DNA of 64,000 nt from positions 1-64,000 of the forward strand of contig JADRCO010000024.1 of NCBI GenBank assembly GCA_021464525.1, given 5' to 3'. The notes beneath the pieces were generated by a model, which saw only the letters and a program-made list of their open reading frames with translations, made no database searches and had not been told where the DNA came from. The position numbers and the translations under genes were made by a program. Positions within the stretch are counted from its first letter, which is position 1. Each line of letters starts with the position of its first letter. This stretch comes from Rhizophagus sp. LPA8_4_AMF (lineage: Eukaryota > Glomeromycota > Glomeromycetes > Glomerales > Glomeraceae). Below are positions 1-11,219 of this stretch, piece by piece.

Positions 1-2009
1 TCTAATTTATGATCATTAAATATTATTTCGAACAAATTTATTTGTTATTAAAACTTTGAAAGTTATTCTAAAACTTTTTTTGCAAAAAATATTCGTCATA
101 CCTGTACAAATTATAACGTTGTTACAATCTGGAGCTCGTTCACGTGACGACTGCGGATTGTCTCTTTTTCTATGTTTCTGAGTGTGAAACAGTAGTAATT
201 ACAACAAGGAACCGATTAAGAAACAATTTTAATATTTGCGAAAAAAAATTTTTCTATGAGATAGATTTTATAATGAACATTTATTACATTTTTACTTTTT
301 TTTTTCTGTTTGTTTTAATTTAGATAGTTTTATTATTTCTTTTAATGGTTCGGTTTATAATAGTGCGTGAACTGGTTATGCCTTTAGTTCTTTTGAATAA
401 CGATCTCAATATGTCGGGGTTAGATTTTAAACTTACATAGGATAGTTTCGTCTCACAATTTGTAATGTTTGTAACTTCCGTTTTGTTATATCTCTATTCT
501 TGTCTCTATTATAAAAATAAAAATAAAATTGCCGCCATCACAAGCTCTACATAATCTTCGCGTGAAGAAACGATCACCCGATCTCACCGATCTCTCTCAA
601 ACAACTGCCTGACATATATTGAATGGATAAGGTTCACATATTTCCATCTTGGTACTTAAATAGTTCAATCTCCAGCGACAGTGCAAGATTATTAGAAGTT
701 TAACATTGATATATCATTCTATCTAGAAAACGCATCAATTACCGTATCGCACTGTTTAAGATGCCCCCCCTTTGAGAATACCAGGTAAAATTTCAACTCC
801 ATTTGTTGATTTGATTCTCCTATTAATATTAAAATAGTTTCAGGGTTTTTTTGTACAAAGCAAGAATTACATTTAGGAATGATGAGAAAATCGTATCTTA
901 AGCAGCGCGGTACGGTAATGGTTTACGCATCATTTTTTTTTAATTTTTTTTTTTTTTTTGCTTATAACTCGGCTGGCGCTAAATTATATCGATTTATAAA
1001 TAATTTGACCAATAAAATTACTTCCACGTGATTCAACAGATGGCCAAAATTAAACCAACTCCACACTATTTTCATCTAACAGTAATGCAGGCCGACGTTA
1101 CGATAGTACTGGCCAACATTACCAATCACGTGCACGTGAGAACACGAGATCTCGAGATCATTTTTTGATTTATCTAAAAGTATTCATTTTTTTAAAAAAA
1201 GTTCAATTTATTTTTTCTTTAAAAATTGATTTTAAAACCTTTATTAAAATGTTTTTAAGTGTTGCATATTTATTTTTGAGTAGGTTCCTGTAACAATAAA
1301 AATTATCTGCGAAAGTTGGAGCTTGCTCTGATTCTTTGATAAAATTTTAGCTCCCTTAAAGCAATAATCATCCTCAAAACAAAGGAAATTCCTTTTTTAC
1401 TGTTGATTTGCCTAATAAAACTATGATTATACTGTATATTTTACTATTTATAAATGTCAAATACAGTATACTGAACGTTATAGACGTTTTAGAAACGGAG
1501 CGTGTAAACAGGCATACTAGGATGTTAAGTGGTTATCTGGTTGATCTGGTAAGAATATTGATAATTTTAATTTAAACACATTTTATTTTATATTTTACGT
1601 GCGAATTATAGAGCCTATGTAATGTTCAAAGATTTAGTACATTATACTTTCTAGAAGTTGAACATAATAATTATGAATAATGTAAAATAAATATTTAAAT
1701 AATTTATGCAATTATAAAGTCACCTACTAAAGGAAGCTAGTTTGGCTCTTAATATTATCCCTATTTAATGATAAAACTATTCAAACTTTTTTAATACCTT
1801 AACGTTCATTTGATATGACATTTACTAATGGATTAAAATATCAACATAAAATTCATTGTACAACATTATTTCCTCCTTTTAGCATCCATTATCACTATAT
1901 AGCGAGAGCAGGCATTTAATTTATTATTTTCAGTTTGACCATTCTTCAATATTAATTCTTACATATCATATAATAAACTAAATTCATGTTACACATTATT
2001 ATCCTTAAA
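1..2009. other. Gene-free leader
   Basis: No coding region or RNA gene recognised. It is AT-rich but retains many CpG dinucleotides, unlike 36.1-46.1 kb. CACGTG hexamers occur near 129, 1026 and 1129-1137. The last two flank GGCC-containing stretches (1040-1120), a pairing that recurs elsewhere in the left half of the window. Confidence 0.6.
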
Positions 2010-2600
2010 CGTCAACAGGATGATAATATCCAAGTTCAAATATACTTCCTTCGGCTGATCGTACTATTTCAAATCGGTTTTTCTCATCATATAATTCTCC
2101 GAATTCATAGGAGTGTTTTCCGCAGCCATTTCGTTTAACTCAAATGCTCATGTTTTGTTAATTTTAGTCCCGATTCCAACGGTATAATAATATTCAAGTG
2201 AAGTTTGAGCATGTAAATATCCTTCATCAGCTAATTGTCTCATTATTTCAAATGCTTTTGTCTCATTTTTATAAGATCCTTCTCCAAGTTCATAACATAT
2301 ACCTAAATTAAACAGTGCATCTTTAAAACCTTTATCTGCAGCCATCTCGTACAACTTACATCCTTTTACTTTATCAATTTCAGTCCCAATCCCAATGGAA
2401 TAATAATTTCCAAGTGTAGTTTGAGCGCCTAGGTATCCTTCTTCAACTAACTTTTTCATTATTTCAAACGCTTTTTCTCATCTTATCAACTCCATCTCCA
2501 TGTGCATAACACATATATACTGTACCTATATGGTGTTGTGCATCTTTTTGTCCTTTATTTGCAACTATCTCATATAGGCTTTTACTATAATTGGTTAAAC
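2010..2600 (-). pseudogene. Decayed Sel1-repeat gene fragment
   Basis: The minus strand reads as Sel1-like repeats (the 36-residue helical hairpin with the A-Q-x-x-L-G core). One clean stretch of 103 residues lies at 2459-2148. Repeat sequence continues on both sides in other frames: upstream to about 2600, and downstream to about 2010 through stop codons and frame changes. The clean part shows the same alternating repeat pair (a GICYELGEG type and a GNYYSIGIGTEI type) as the large Sel1 gene on the opposite strand at 3161-6658. It is therefore most likely a broken, inverted copy of part of that gene or a close paralogue. No full gene can be drawn. It is a host gene remnant, not a mobile element. 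Confidence 0.75.
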
Positions 2601-2953
2601 TACTTTGTGTGTCCAATCTCTAACTGCGGCATGTGGCTGAGCAAATGAATATTGTTACCTATACATATATTGCTCGGATCGATAGAAAGAAGAAATAACG
2701 TTATTTTTTACCTAAATAGGATTAATACTTCAAGTGAATTGCAGTTTTAACCGGAATATTTATGTTAAATAAATAATAAATTCGCGACCAATAATATCAT
2801 ACTGTATTTGATAGTCGGATCGGAGATTTTCATATAAATTTTACGAAGTTTGTTATAATTTTATATCAGTATATTTACGTTGTGATCCAAATAATCAAGT
2901 CAGATGATATAATTATTATGAAAATCATTGACCAATTAAAATTTTACGGGTAG

Positions 2954-2960
2954 TATAAAT
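2954..2960 (+). promoter_or_regulatory. Possible TATA box of the Sel1 gene
   Basis: TATAAAT lies about 200 bases before the chosen ATG at 3161. It is the best TATA-like site in the divergent space between the Sel1 fragment and the Sel1 gene, but such strings are common in this AT-rich DNA. Confidence 0.25.
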
Positions 2961-3160
2961 GAGGGAGTTCATATTTATATTAAATGCATACCCGGAGTAT
3001 TCACGGAACATTAATAACGTGATATTCGTCATGTGAACTAAAGTTTGTGATACATCCATATATAGAATTTTCTCATAAAAATACGTCATTTATAACATAC
3101 TTCTGCATTTTATTCTTTTACTTCTTTTATTCGTACGTAAAAAAATATCGTAAAAATACT

Positions 3161-6100
3161 ATGACTTTAAATAATAATATTTCAAAAGATGATGAAAATT
3201 TTTTAAAAGAATTTTTAAAAAATTTTTATATAAATGATATTTCAAAAGATGATGAGAATCTTTTAAAAGAATTTTTAAAAGGATTTTATCGTAAAATTAT
3301 AAAAATAAAAAAATATGATGAATATGAAATTATTTTAACAGATTGGATAAAAGAATTTTTAAATTTTAATAAAAAAAATTCTAAAATAATTTTAGAATTA
3401 ATGATAAATCATGAAAATAATGAAATTTGGTTTTCAAGTTTAATAGGATTTTTTTATCAATATAATATTGATAATACTTATATTATTGATAATTATGAAT
3501 CTTTAAAATTATATTCTAGTACTTCAATTAATTATAAAGAAAAATATCCAAAATTTTTTTCCCTATATCAAATACTTAATATTATTATTTCAAAATATTT
3601 ATTATCATTTTATTATTATAAAGATATTATTTATAAAAAAAGAAATTTGATCGAGAAAGAATTAAAAAAATTGGGAATTATAAATGTAATGTCAAGAAGT
3701 TTATATGAAAATTTTAATGGATTAAAAATAGATATATGTAATGATGAAATAAAAAATATAGAAAATTATTTTGAATTACTAGATAAAGGTTTTAAGAATC
3801 AATCAGAATATACTAAAGATAAAAAATTAGTAGAGCTAAATAATTTAGCTTATAGTCAAAATGAATTCAAACCATTTGAATCATATTTAAAATCCTCAAA
3901 AGAAGGAAATTCTTGTGCACAAAATAATTTGGGATATTGTTATCAGTATGGAATTGGAATAGAAAAAGATGATAAGGAAGCATTTAAATATTATTTGAAA
4001 GCTGCTAAAGGAGGTAGTTCGGATGCGGAAAATAAGTTGGGTGATTGTTATAAAAATGGAATAGGAATATCTAAAGATGAAAATAAAGCATTTGAATGGT
4101 ATACAAAAGCCGCAAAGGGAGGAAATTCTGATGCTGAAAATAATTTAAGTATTTGTTATATAAATGGAATTGGAACAGAAATAAATCTAGAGAATGCTAT
4201 TTACTGGTGTAATAAAGCAGCGGAAAATGGAAATGATGTTTCCCAATATAGTTTAGGTGTATGTTATGAAATCGGAATAGTGGTTAAAAAAGATGAGGAT
4301 AAAGCATTGGAATGGAATGCTGATAATAATCCACATAGTTATGGAAATACTATTGAAATAAAAAAAGATTTAGAAAAGGCTATATATTGGTATAACAAAG
4401 CAGCGGAAAGTGGAAATGAGGTTGCACAATTTAAATTAGGTAAATGTTATGAATTTGGAGATGGAATTGATAAAGATGAGAAAAAAGCATTTGAAATAAT
4501 TAGAAAATTAGCCGAAAAAGGATATCCAGATGCTCAAATTACACTTGGAAATTATTATACCAATGGAATTGGAACTGAAATTAATAAAGTAAAAGCATTT
4601 GAGTTATACAACATGGCTGCAGGAAAAGATCATAAAAAAGCTCAATTTTATCTAGGTAAATGCTACGAACGCGGAAATGGGGTTGATATAAATGAAGAAA
4701 AAGCGTTTGAAATAATGGAACAATTAGCTGGTAAAGGATATCCAGATGCCCAATTTACACTTGGACATTATTATACCATTGGAGTCGGGACTGAAATTAA
4801 TAAAGTAAAAGCATTCGATTTATACAAACTAGCTGCAGAAAATGGTTATGAAGATGCACAACATAAATTAGGTGTATGTTATGAACTCGGAGAGGGTGTT
4901 GATAAAGATGAGAAAAAAGCATTTGAATTAATGAAACAATTAGCCGAAAAACGATATCCAGATGCTCAATTTACACTTGGACATTACTATTCAAATGGAA
5001 TTGGAACTGAAATTGATACAGTAAAAGCATTTGAATTATACGAAAAAGCTGCAGAAAAAGATCATAAAAAAGCACAATTTAATTTAGGTAAATGTTATGA
5101 ACGCGGAAATGGAGTTAATAAAGATGAAGAAAGAGCATTTGAAATAGTTAAAGAATTATTTGAGGAAGGATACCCAGATGCTCAAATTACACTTGGAAAT
5201 TATTATTCATATGGAATTGGGACTGAAATTAATAAAATAAAAGCATTTGAGTTATACAATAAAGCTGCAGTGGAAAATGGTCATGAAGATGCAAAATATC
5301 AATTAGGAATATTTTATGAACTTGGAGAAGGTGCTGATAAAGATGAGAAAAAAGCATTTGAAATAATGAAACAATTAGCTGAAAAAGGATATTTAGATGC
5401 TCAAATTACACTTGGATATTATTATACCAATGGAATTGGGACTGAAATTAATAAAGTAAAGGCATTTGGGTTATACAAAACTGCTTCAGAGAGAGGTTGC
5501 GATGATGCAAAATATAAATTAAGTATATTTTATGAACTCGGAGAAGGAGTTGATAAAGACGAGAAAAAAGCATTCGAAATAATGAATCAATTAACTGAAA
5601 AAGGATATCTAAATGCTCGATTTACACTTGGACATTACTATTCATATGGAATTGGGACCAAAATTAATAAAGCAAAAGCATTTGATTTATACAAAAGGGC
5701 TGCAGAAAATGGTTATGATGATGCACAATATAATTTAGGTATATGTTATGAACTTGGAGATGGAGTTGACATAGACGAGAAAAAAGCATTTGAAATAATT
5801 AAAGATTTAGTTGAAAAAGGATATTGTGATGCTCAATATCAACTGGGTTATTATTATAATTATGGAATTGGAACAGATATTAATAAAGAAAAAGCAATTG
5901 AGTTGTATATATTAGCATCTGAAAGAGGATGTAGTGCTGCACAAAATGATCTTGGAGTTTTATATGAAAAAGGTGAAGGAGTAGAGAAGGATTTAAAAAA
6001 AGCTTTTTATTGGTTTAATAAAGCAGCAGAAAATGGTGATTATATTTCACAACATGATATAGGCAAATATTATGAATTCGGAATTGTTGTTAATAAGGAT

Positions 6101-6658
6101 TTTGCTAAAGCTTTTGATTTTTATAAAAAGTCTGCAGAAAATGGATATTTGCAAGCAAATTTTCAACTTGGATATTGCTACGTAAATGGAATTGGAGTTG
6201 AAGTTAATAAGGAAAAAGGACTCGAATTATATGATGTAGCAGCTGAAAAACATTATATGATCGAAAATATTGATTTAGATAAAGTTAGCTATTGGTATCG
6301 TGAAGCAGCAGAAATAAGTAATAAAAGTGCACTATATAAATTAGGCACATTTTATGAGCTTGGAATAGGTGTGAAAGAAAATTTTATTAGGGCATTTGCA
6401 TTTTACAAAGAATCAGCCGATCAAGGGTACGCAAAAGCTCAATATAAACTTGGATATTGTTATGATAAAGGTATTGGAACCGATATTAATAATGAAAAGG
6501 CAATTAACTTATATATGATAGCCTCTAAAATGGGAAATGTTAAGGCACAAAAAAGGCTTGCATTTTACTATGAACAAGGTATCAAAATAGAAAAGAACTT
6601 AGAAAAAGCTGCCTATTGGTATAAAATGGCGTATCAAAACCTTAATAAGCATTTTTAG
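3161..6658 (+). CDS. Sel1-repeat (HCP-like) protein, 1,165 residues
   Basis: Single-exon gene. The reading frame is open further upstream, but the first ATG is at 3161, so translation is placed there. Residues 1-250 form a Lys/Asn/Ile-rich helical N-terminus. It begins with a short internal duplication (the ISKDDEN..LKEFLK motif twice) and resembles the N-terminal region usual in Rhizophagus Sel1 proteins. From about residue 253 to the end there are some 24 Sel1-like repeats of 36 residues. Repeats 5-18 alternate strictly between two types, one with LGKCYExGxGVDKDEKKAFE and one with LGxYYxxGIGTEINKxKAFE, so the amplified unit was a pair of 72 residues. Repeats 4 and 21 are irregular and repeat 12 has one extra residue. 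Sel1 proteins are solenoid scaffolds that bind other proteins. No catalytic domain, signal peptide or membrane span is seen. The partner is unknown. Confidence 0.9.
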   Translation: MTLNNNISKDDENFLKEFLKNFYINDISKDDENLLKEFLKGFYRKIIKIKKYDEYEIILTDWIKEFLNFNKKNSKIILELMINHENNEIWFSSLIGFFYQYNIDNTYIIDNYESLKLYSSTSINYKEKYPKFFSLYQILNIIISKYLLSFYYYKDIIYKKRNLIEKELKKLGIINVMSRSLYENFNGLKIDICNDEIKNIENYFELLDKGFKNQSEYTKDKKLVELNNLAYSQNEFKPFESYLKSSKEGNSCAQNNLGYCYQYGIGIEKDDKEAFKYYLKAAKGGSSDAENKLGDCYKNGIGISKDENKAFEWYTKAAKGGNSDAENNLSICYINGIGTEINLENAIYWCNKAAENGNDVSQYSLGVCYEIGIVVKKDEDKALEWNADNNPHSYGNTIEIKKDLEKAIYWYNKAAESGNEVAQFKLGKCYEFGDGIDKDEKKAFEIIRKLAEKGYPDAQITLGNYYTNGIGTEINKVKAFELYNMAAGKDHKKAQFYLGKCYERGNGVDINEEKAFEIMEQLAGKGYPDAQFTLGHYYTIGVGTEINKVKAFDLYKLAAENGYEDAQHKLGVCYELGEGVDKDEKKAFELMKQLAEKRYPDAQFTLGHYYSNGIGTEIDTVKAFELYEKAAEKDHKKAQFNLGKCYERGNGVNKDEERAFEIVKELFEEGYPDAQITLGNYYSYGIGTEINKIKAFELYNKAAVENGHEDAKYQLGIFYELGEGADKDEKKAFEIMKQLAEKGYLDAQITLGYYYTNGIGTEINKVKAFGLYKTASERGCDDAKYKLSIFYELGEGVDKDEKKAFEIMNQLTEKGYLNARFTLGHYYSYGIGTKINKAKAFDLYKRAAENGYDDAQYNLGICYELGDGVDIDEKKAFEIIKDLVEKGYCDAQYQLGYYYNYGIGTDINKEKAIELYILASERGCSAAQNDLGVLYEKGEGVEKDLKKAFYWFNKAAENGDYISQHDIGKYYEFGIVVNKDFAKAFDFYKKSAENGYLQANFQLGYCYVNGIGVEVNKEKGLELYDVAAEKHYMIENIDLDKVSYWYREAAEISNKSALYKLGTFYELGIGVKENFIRAFAFYKESADQGYAKAQYKLGYCYDKGIGTDINNEKAINLYMIASKMGNVKAQKRLAFYYEQGIKIEKNLEKAAYWYKMAYQNLNKHF

Positions 6659-7286
6659 ATTATTGGAAATAAATTTAGATCATTTATTAATTAATTTAAA
6701 CATTTTTTATTTTATTATTATTATTTTTTTTATTATATAACATAATTCTGAATATTTTTGAATAATTTTATTATTAATAAATATGAGAAATTTATTATGT
6801 ATTTATAATTGGCGAATATCGGTTTCACAGTTTTTTTAATTTCTAAAATATAATAACAGTTAATACTTGAATCAAATTTGGCAAAATAATTTCATTCAAA
6901 AACCGGTTCAAAAGCTATAACTTTGATCACAAATATGGTGCAAAATTGAATGTCGATTAGTGCTGGCCAAAATCGTCATAGTGTGGGCTGAAATTATCAT
7001 GCTAATCACGTGATATTAACTTTTATAATCTTCAAGGTTCCAGATCTGGTTTGTCGAGATTGCCTGCGTGCTATAGAGTATTCTCATTTGGTAAATGGTG
7101 ATCGGTAAGACGAAAAGGAGTGGTGTCAAGTTAATCGAAAATGTATTGTATGGTGTGAAATCGATATTGAGTATGATTTAAATAATAAAACTATACTCAG
7201 CTGTATATTATCAAACGAAAAAGTATTGTATTATAATAAACTGAAAAATTTTATTGAGGATTTTTTATTAAAATCTTTAAAATATT
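6659..7286. other. Non-coding interval
   Basis: AT-rich spacer after the Sel1 stop. At 6960-7020 lies one of the recurring GGCC/CACGTG modules (TGGCCAAAATCGTCAT, then AATCACGTGATATT). Nothing else recognised. Confidence 0.5.
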
Positions 7287-7568
7287 TTAATTAATGCTAT
7301 TTCCTATTAATTGACGCTCTTTTTCACGACTAAACAATTTCATTACACGAATTTTTGCTTCACATTCCCTTAAAGCAAGTTCACGTTCTTTTAATGCTAA
7401 GACTTTTGGCAACTTATTCTCGTTATTATTGTCTTCTTTACAATCACTTGGCTATAAAATATGTTCTAATATTATTATTATCTTTTGATTACTCTAAATA
7501 TTCACATAAAGTACCTCAATAAGATCCTCTTCATAAATGATATCTCTATTAACAAAATCAATATCCAT
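7287..7568 (-). CDS. Small two-exon gene, 72-residue charged protein
   Basis: Exon 1 is 7568-7515 (18 codons) and exon 2 is 7451-7287, joined by a 63-nt GT-AG intron (7514-7452) in phase 0. The product starts MDIDFVNRDIIYEEDLIE and continues with a Lys/Glu/Arg-rich helix containing LALKERELALRECEAK, ending at a TAA. The acidic start and the basic amphipathic helix suggest a short coiled coil. I know of similar short ORFs being repeated in Rhizophagus genomes, but I assign no function. The clean reading frame across a canonical intron is the main support. It may be a stand-alone orphan gene or a fragment of a repeated family. Confidence 0.55.
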
Positions 7569-7582
7569 AGTTATAGTGCGAG

Positions 7583-7767
7583 ATAATATTTTTCGCGTGA
7601 AACAATGAACAAAGATAATATTTTAATGACTTTTATAAGTAGGAAATAATAATCTTCGTGTAAAACAAGTGGAGAAAATATTTTTCTTTTGGGTGAGTAA
7701 CTTTATAGGCGAAATATGATTCTATATACGCGAAAATAATATTTCTTTTACGTGGAACGAGAGAGAA
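7583..7767. repeat. Degenerate ~31-bp tandem array upstream of the small gene
   Basis: About six imperfect units can be lined up, each opening with ATAATATTT or AATATTT and several carrying a CGTGNAAC-like core (TTTTCGCGTGAAAC, TCTTCGTGTAAAAC, TTTTACGTGGAAC). The array starts 15 bp before the start codon of the minus-strand gene at 7568, so it lies in its presumed promoter. It could be a binding-site array or only a decayed minisatellite. Confidence 0.45.
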
Positions 7768-8426
7768 TTTTTTTGAGTTTATTTTATCGATTTTCAAATC
7801 AGTTGTACTATTGTTTATTTATTATTTATTTATTTTAAGTTGGAGGAGGATGATCAGTTGTACTATTGCGCAGAAGAGTTTAATATTACAATTGAGTAGA
7901 TTATTTCACGTGACATACTACTGTATACTTTTTTGGTTGACCTCTTTTCGTATTACTCAATGGTGATTCGTCATAACGTAACGCATAACGAGTGAAGCTT
8001 GTTGTTTAATGACATACAATATTTTTGAATTCAAATAAACAACTTTTTTTAAAAAAAAATTTGCTTTAAAAATGACTTTTTTTTGTAATTTTTTTTAATA
8101 ATCATGTTGAATGATTACAAATTTTGCATTTTATATTATAAATTAATATATTTCTAATAATTAATTTATATTGAACTCACTGATACAAATTTTATAAATT
8201 TTCAAATGATATTAATAATAATTTATGTCATGATTCATTGTAATTACTAAAATTTATGTTAAATAGCTTTCCTATTCTTAAATGCACTATAATGGATAAG
8301 AAAGTTTAAATTTTCTTACGCTAAAATTAATGTTACAATTAGTTATATCACTTATATATCAAATTATTCATTTAGTTATGTTTATATGATATCAATTTAA
8401 TAAAATAATAAAGTGAACAAACCGAA
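7768..8426. other. Non-coding interval
   Basis: AT-rich, with one CACGTG near 7908. No gene, RNA or clear repeat seen. Confidence 0.5.
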
Positions 8427-8537
8427 TTATGGCTTATGTAATATGTAATTACTATTTGTTGCTGACTTAGCCAAGTCTTTTAAAAAACTTGTTGTCACCT
8501 GATCACCACGTTGAGGTGCAGCAGCAACATTGATCAG
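8427..8537 (-). other. Possible coding tail running into the G/A array
   Basis: On the minus strand a normal-composition open stretch of about 36 codons ends at TAA (8427). It contains VAAAPQRGDQVTTSFLKDLA, then ATNSNYILHKP. Upstream it runs directly into the low-complexity array, where the frame stays open only because the array lacks stops. It could be the last exon of a gene cut by the array, or chance. No family is recognised. Confidence 0.25.
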
Positions 8538-8792
8538 GGGGGAAGGGAAAGGGAAAGGGGAAACGGATGGGAACGGATGGGAAAAGGAAAACGAAAGGGA
8601 AAGGGGAAACGGAAGGGAACGGATGGGAAAGGGGAAAACGAAAGGGAAGGGGAAACTGAAAGGGAAAGGGGAAACGGAAGGGAACGAATGGGAAAGGGGG
8701 AAACGGAAGGGAACGGAGGGAAATGGGAAAACGAAAGGGAAGGGGAACTGAAAGGGAAATGGGAAAACGAGAGGGGAAGGGAAAGAACTAGG
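8538..8792 (+). repeat. Strand-asymmetric G/A tandem array
   Basis: About 250 bp made almost only of G and A on the plus strand, with isolated C and T. Short words recur (GGGAAA, GGGGAAACGGAAGGGAACGG, GGGAAAACGAAAGGGAA). They form longer imperfect units of roughly 35 to 65 bp that begin AAAACGAAAGGGAA. Long ORFs on both strands here are artefacts of the missing stop codons. The runs of three or more G could form quadruplex or triplex DNA. Confidence 0.85.
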
Positions 8793-9003
8793 AAATACAC
8801 AAACATACACATCACCCACACAACCACACAACCACACACACAAACTCACACACAAACCTGCACGCAACAACCCACATACATAAAGGAAGACGTAAAGAAA
8901 GAGCCCTAAGAGTAAAGAGAAGACTTAGACAGAGGAAAGGCAGACAAAAAAAGAAGGTAAAGAAGACCTAAAAGAAAGAAGACAAAGAAAAAAAAGATAA
9001 AGA
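8793..9003 (+). repeat. A/C-rich then A/G-rich low-complexity tract
   Basis: The G/A array passes into CA-type simple sequence (8797-8880, words such as ACACAA and CACACAACCACAC). A looser purine-rich stretch (8881-9003) follows. Plus-strand pyrimidines are mostly C, so the strand skew continues. No gene recognised. Confidence 0.6.
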
Positions 9004-9139
9004 AAACCGACGTATTTATATTATTTTTAAATTATATACTCATGACAAAATCCGCACAAGATTATGTGTTACGTGTCATAAGGTTGCGTAATTTTTTTCA
9101 CATAAGTAACTTTTATTCATATGACCGATATGAGTAATT

Positions 9140-9269
9140 ATTATGCAGCCAAATAGGATCATGTCGTTTTAAATATACTGATATTTTTAGATAAATTATT
9201 ATTGCGTAAAATATCTTTGATATCAGTTCGGTGATATTTCAACCCCCTACCCAATAACTATTATTTATA
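9140..9269. repeat. Partial copy of a dispersed foldback repeat
   Basis: Shares its start (ATTATGCAGCCAAATAGGAT) and end (TGATATTTCAACCCCCTACC, then CAATAACTATTATTTATA) with the fuller copy at 62925-63099. The middle differs and most of the left foldback arm is missing. Two copies over 50 kb apart with matching ends show a mobile or once mobile repeat. Confidence 0.75.
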
Positions 9270-9475
9270 TTAATTATAATTAACTATATATTAATTACAC
9301 TAGGAAATGGGAAACCGTTATTAAGTCCGAAGTGCTGTTCAAAGACGGACATTTTTATATAGAAGATACATAGTCCTTCGTTTCGTGTTTCAAAAAAAGA
9401 AAGTATAAGGAAAATGCAGGGGTGAATAAGGATGACGTAAGGAAGGAATATTACATGGGTTGACTATCAAATTGT

Positions 9476-9634
9476 CTACAAGTGCAACGACACATTTCGG
9501 GCCATTAGTAAATTTTTCTAATTGTCGTTATAACGAGTTTATTTAACGATATTAAAGGAATCCAAAAATGGTATGTCATTATACAATAATATGTCGTTAT
9601 AGCGGGATGTCGTTATAACGGGAGGCACTTGTAG
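9476..9634. mobile_element. Small inverted-repeat element (MITE), 159 bp
   Basis: Begins CTACAAGTGC and ends GCACTTGTAG, a perfect 10-bp terminal inverted repeat. Repeats of the TCGTTATAACG type lie near both ends. The right end is followed by TA, but the left flank is GT, so a TA target duplication is not intact. The termini resemble non-autonomous elements of the Tc1/mariner-pogo group, but the class is inferred only. No coding capacity. Confidence 0.55.
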
Positions 9635-9639
9635 TACAT

Positions 9640-11219
9640 AACAATAGAATGTCCTTCGCTACGCTCCGGACAAAAATATGTGAATTTATTACAAGAAACT
9701 TACAAGTATATGGCTCAACATTCCGATACCTTAAAATTGCATTGTCAATAATCAGGATAGAATGGGCAAGAACCAACGAATTACTAATTAGGTTAAGACT
9801 TTTCTAAAGATTTAAATCGACATGGAAAATGCGCGTCATGAATCTAGTTAATAGGGATGGCAACGGTAATGGTTATTCTCGGTCTTGATCAACCGACCGT
9901 TGCCACCTATAATGATTAGTATGAATCCATATGCTTCATTCATACTACATTGTTTTCTTACTTATTTATACGTATGTTGAGTCAGAATAAGTATCACGTG
10001 ATTAATAATTCCGGCCGACCATTTGTAATTCCGGTTAGCTTTCGGAATGTTGACCCGAATTTAAGTACAGATGCAGCAGTTTAACAACGAACTTACGCAT
10101 TTTATAAAATCTTAATATCTTTATAATATTAATAATTATACTACTGAAAGTACCCCACAATAAATCACATTAAGCAATTAAATATTGTGATTGCATTTAC
10201 TAAAAACAACAAGAGCAATCAATAAAAAAAATTATTTTATTACATCGAACATTAAGAATGAAATAAATCATCTTTTCTACGACTAGACGAGAAATAAAAG
10301 AATCTACTGTAATATGTATGTATAAATTGAATTTTTTTTCATTACGTAATTGAAAATTGACATGTTACTGTAGTTAATGAATTTCAGTGAATGAAATTAT
10401 TGAAATGATATTCAAATTTTTAGACTAATTTTCCTTAATACCCAATTTCTGGAAATTTGTTGAATTACAATTAATCGAGTTGAAGGCAGAGATGAGAATG
10501 CGTCATGAATAATGAACGACAAGTTCACTGGTGAAGTTAACTCGAACTACGAAACCATAGATAACCAATTCGAATATCGATTAATTGATAAGGTTGCTCC
10601 AACATAATTGTTTGTTTACCGTCCAAATTTGTGAAACTTTGAGGAGGGGCTTACAATAAACGAACTAAGTGTAATAATCATAATAAAATTGAAAAATATT
10701 AATAAATTTTATAGTATCGTTGTAAATGCCTAACTAAAATATCGTTATAAACAATAAATACCTTCGCTCCTTCAATTTGGCCGATTGTTCAATACATTCT
10801 TGCTCAAGTTGTGATGAAAATTTAATCGTAAATTAAATTTAAAGGGGGAGTATTTTAACAAATATTTTTATATTTATTAAAATTTAGATTTTTAAAAAAA
10901 TAGCGAGGTGAGTACGATATACAAATAATTAAGTTGGAACTAATTGATTCCGTAACAAAATAAACAAATTTTTTGACGCTAATTAAATATAACACTTAAC
11001 CGACGGTTTTTGATGTTAGATGTGTATTCAAAATTTGTCATTATACGGTGAATTTAGTGAGAGTTGAATCGTACTTAATTGTAAAAGACGATAATTCTGA
11101 TTCACTAAATTCCTAAATTTTGGTTAAATTCATTTATTATATATTAATTGGATAAGAAAAAAAATATTTTGAACGTACTCTGGCAAATGATCCACTGCTG
11201 ATTAGGATCTCCCAAAAAA
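9640..11219. other. Non-coding interval
   Basis: No gene seen. It holds a short palindrome-like string near 9650-9672 (GTCCTTCGCTACGCTCCGGAC). A GACCG-rich stretch (9860-9915) has a related copy at 19535-19582. A CACGTG/GGCC module lies near 9990-10025. Confidence 0.5.

Noticed and set aside
8427-8909. Long overlapping ORFs on both strands (RERERGNGRERMGKG type, and Phe/Pro/Ser-rich on the other strand)
   Set aside because: They exist because the G/A array has no stop codons. Their composition is that of the repeat, not of a protein.
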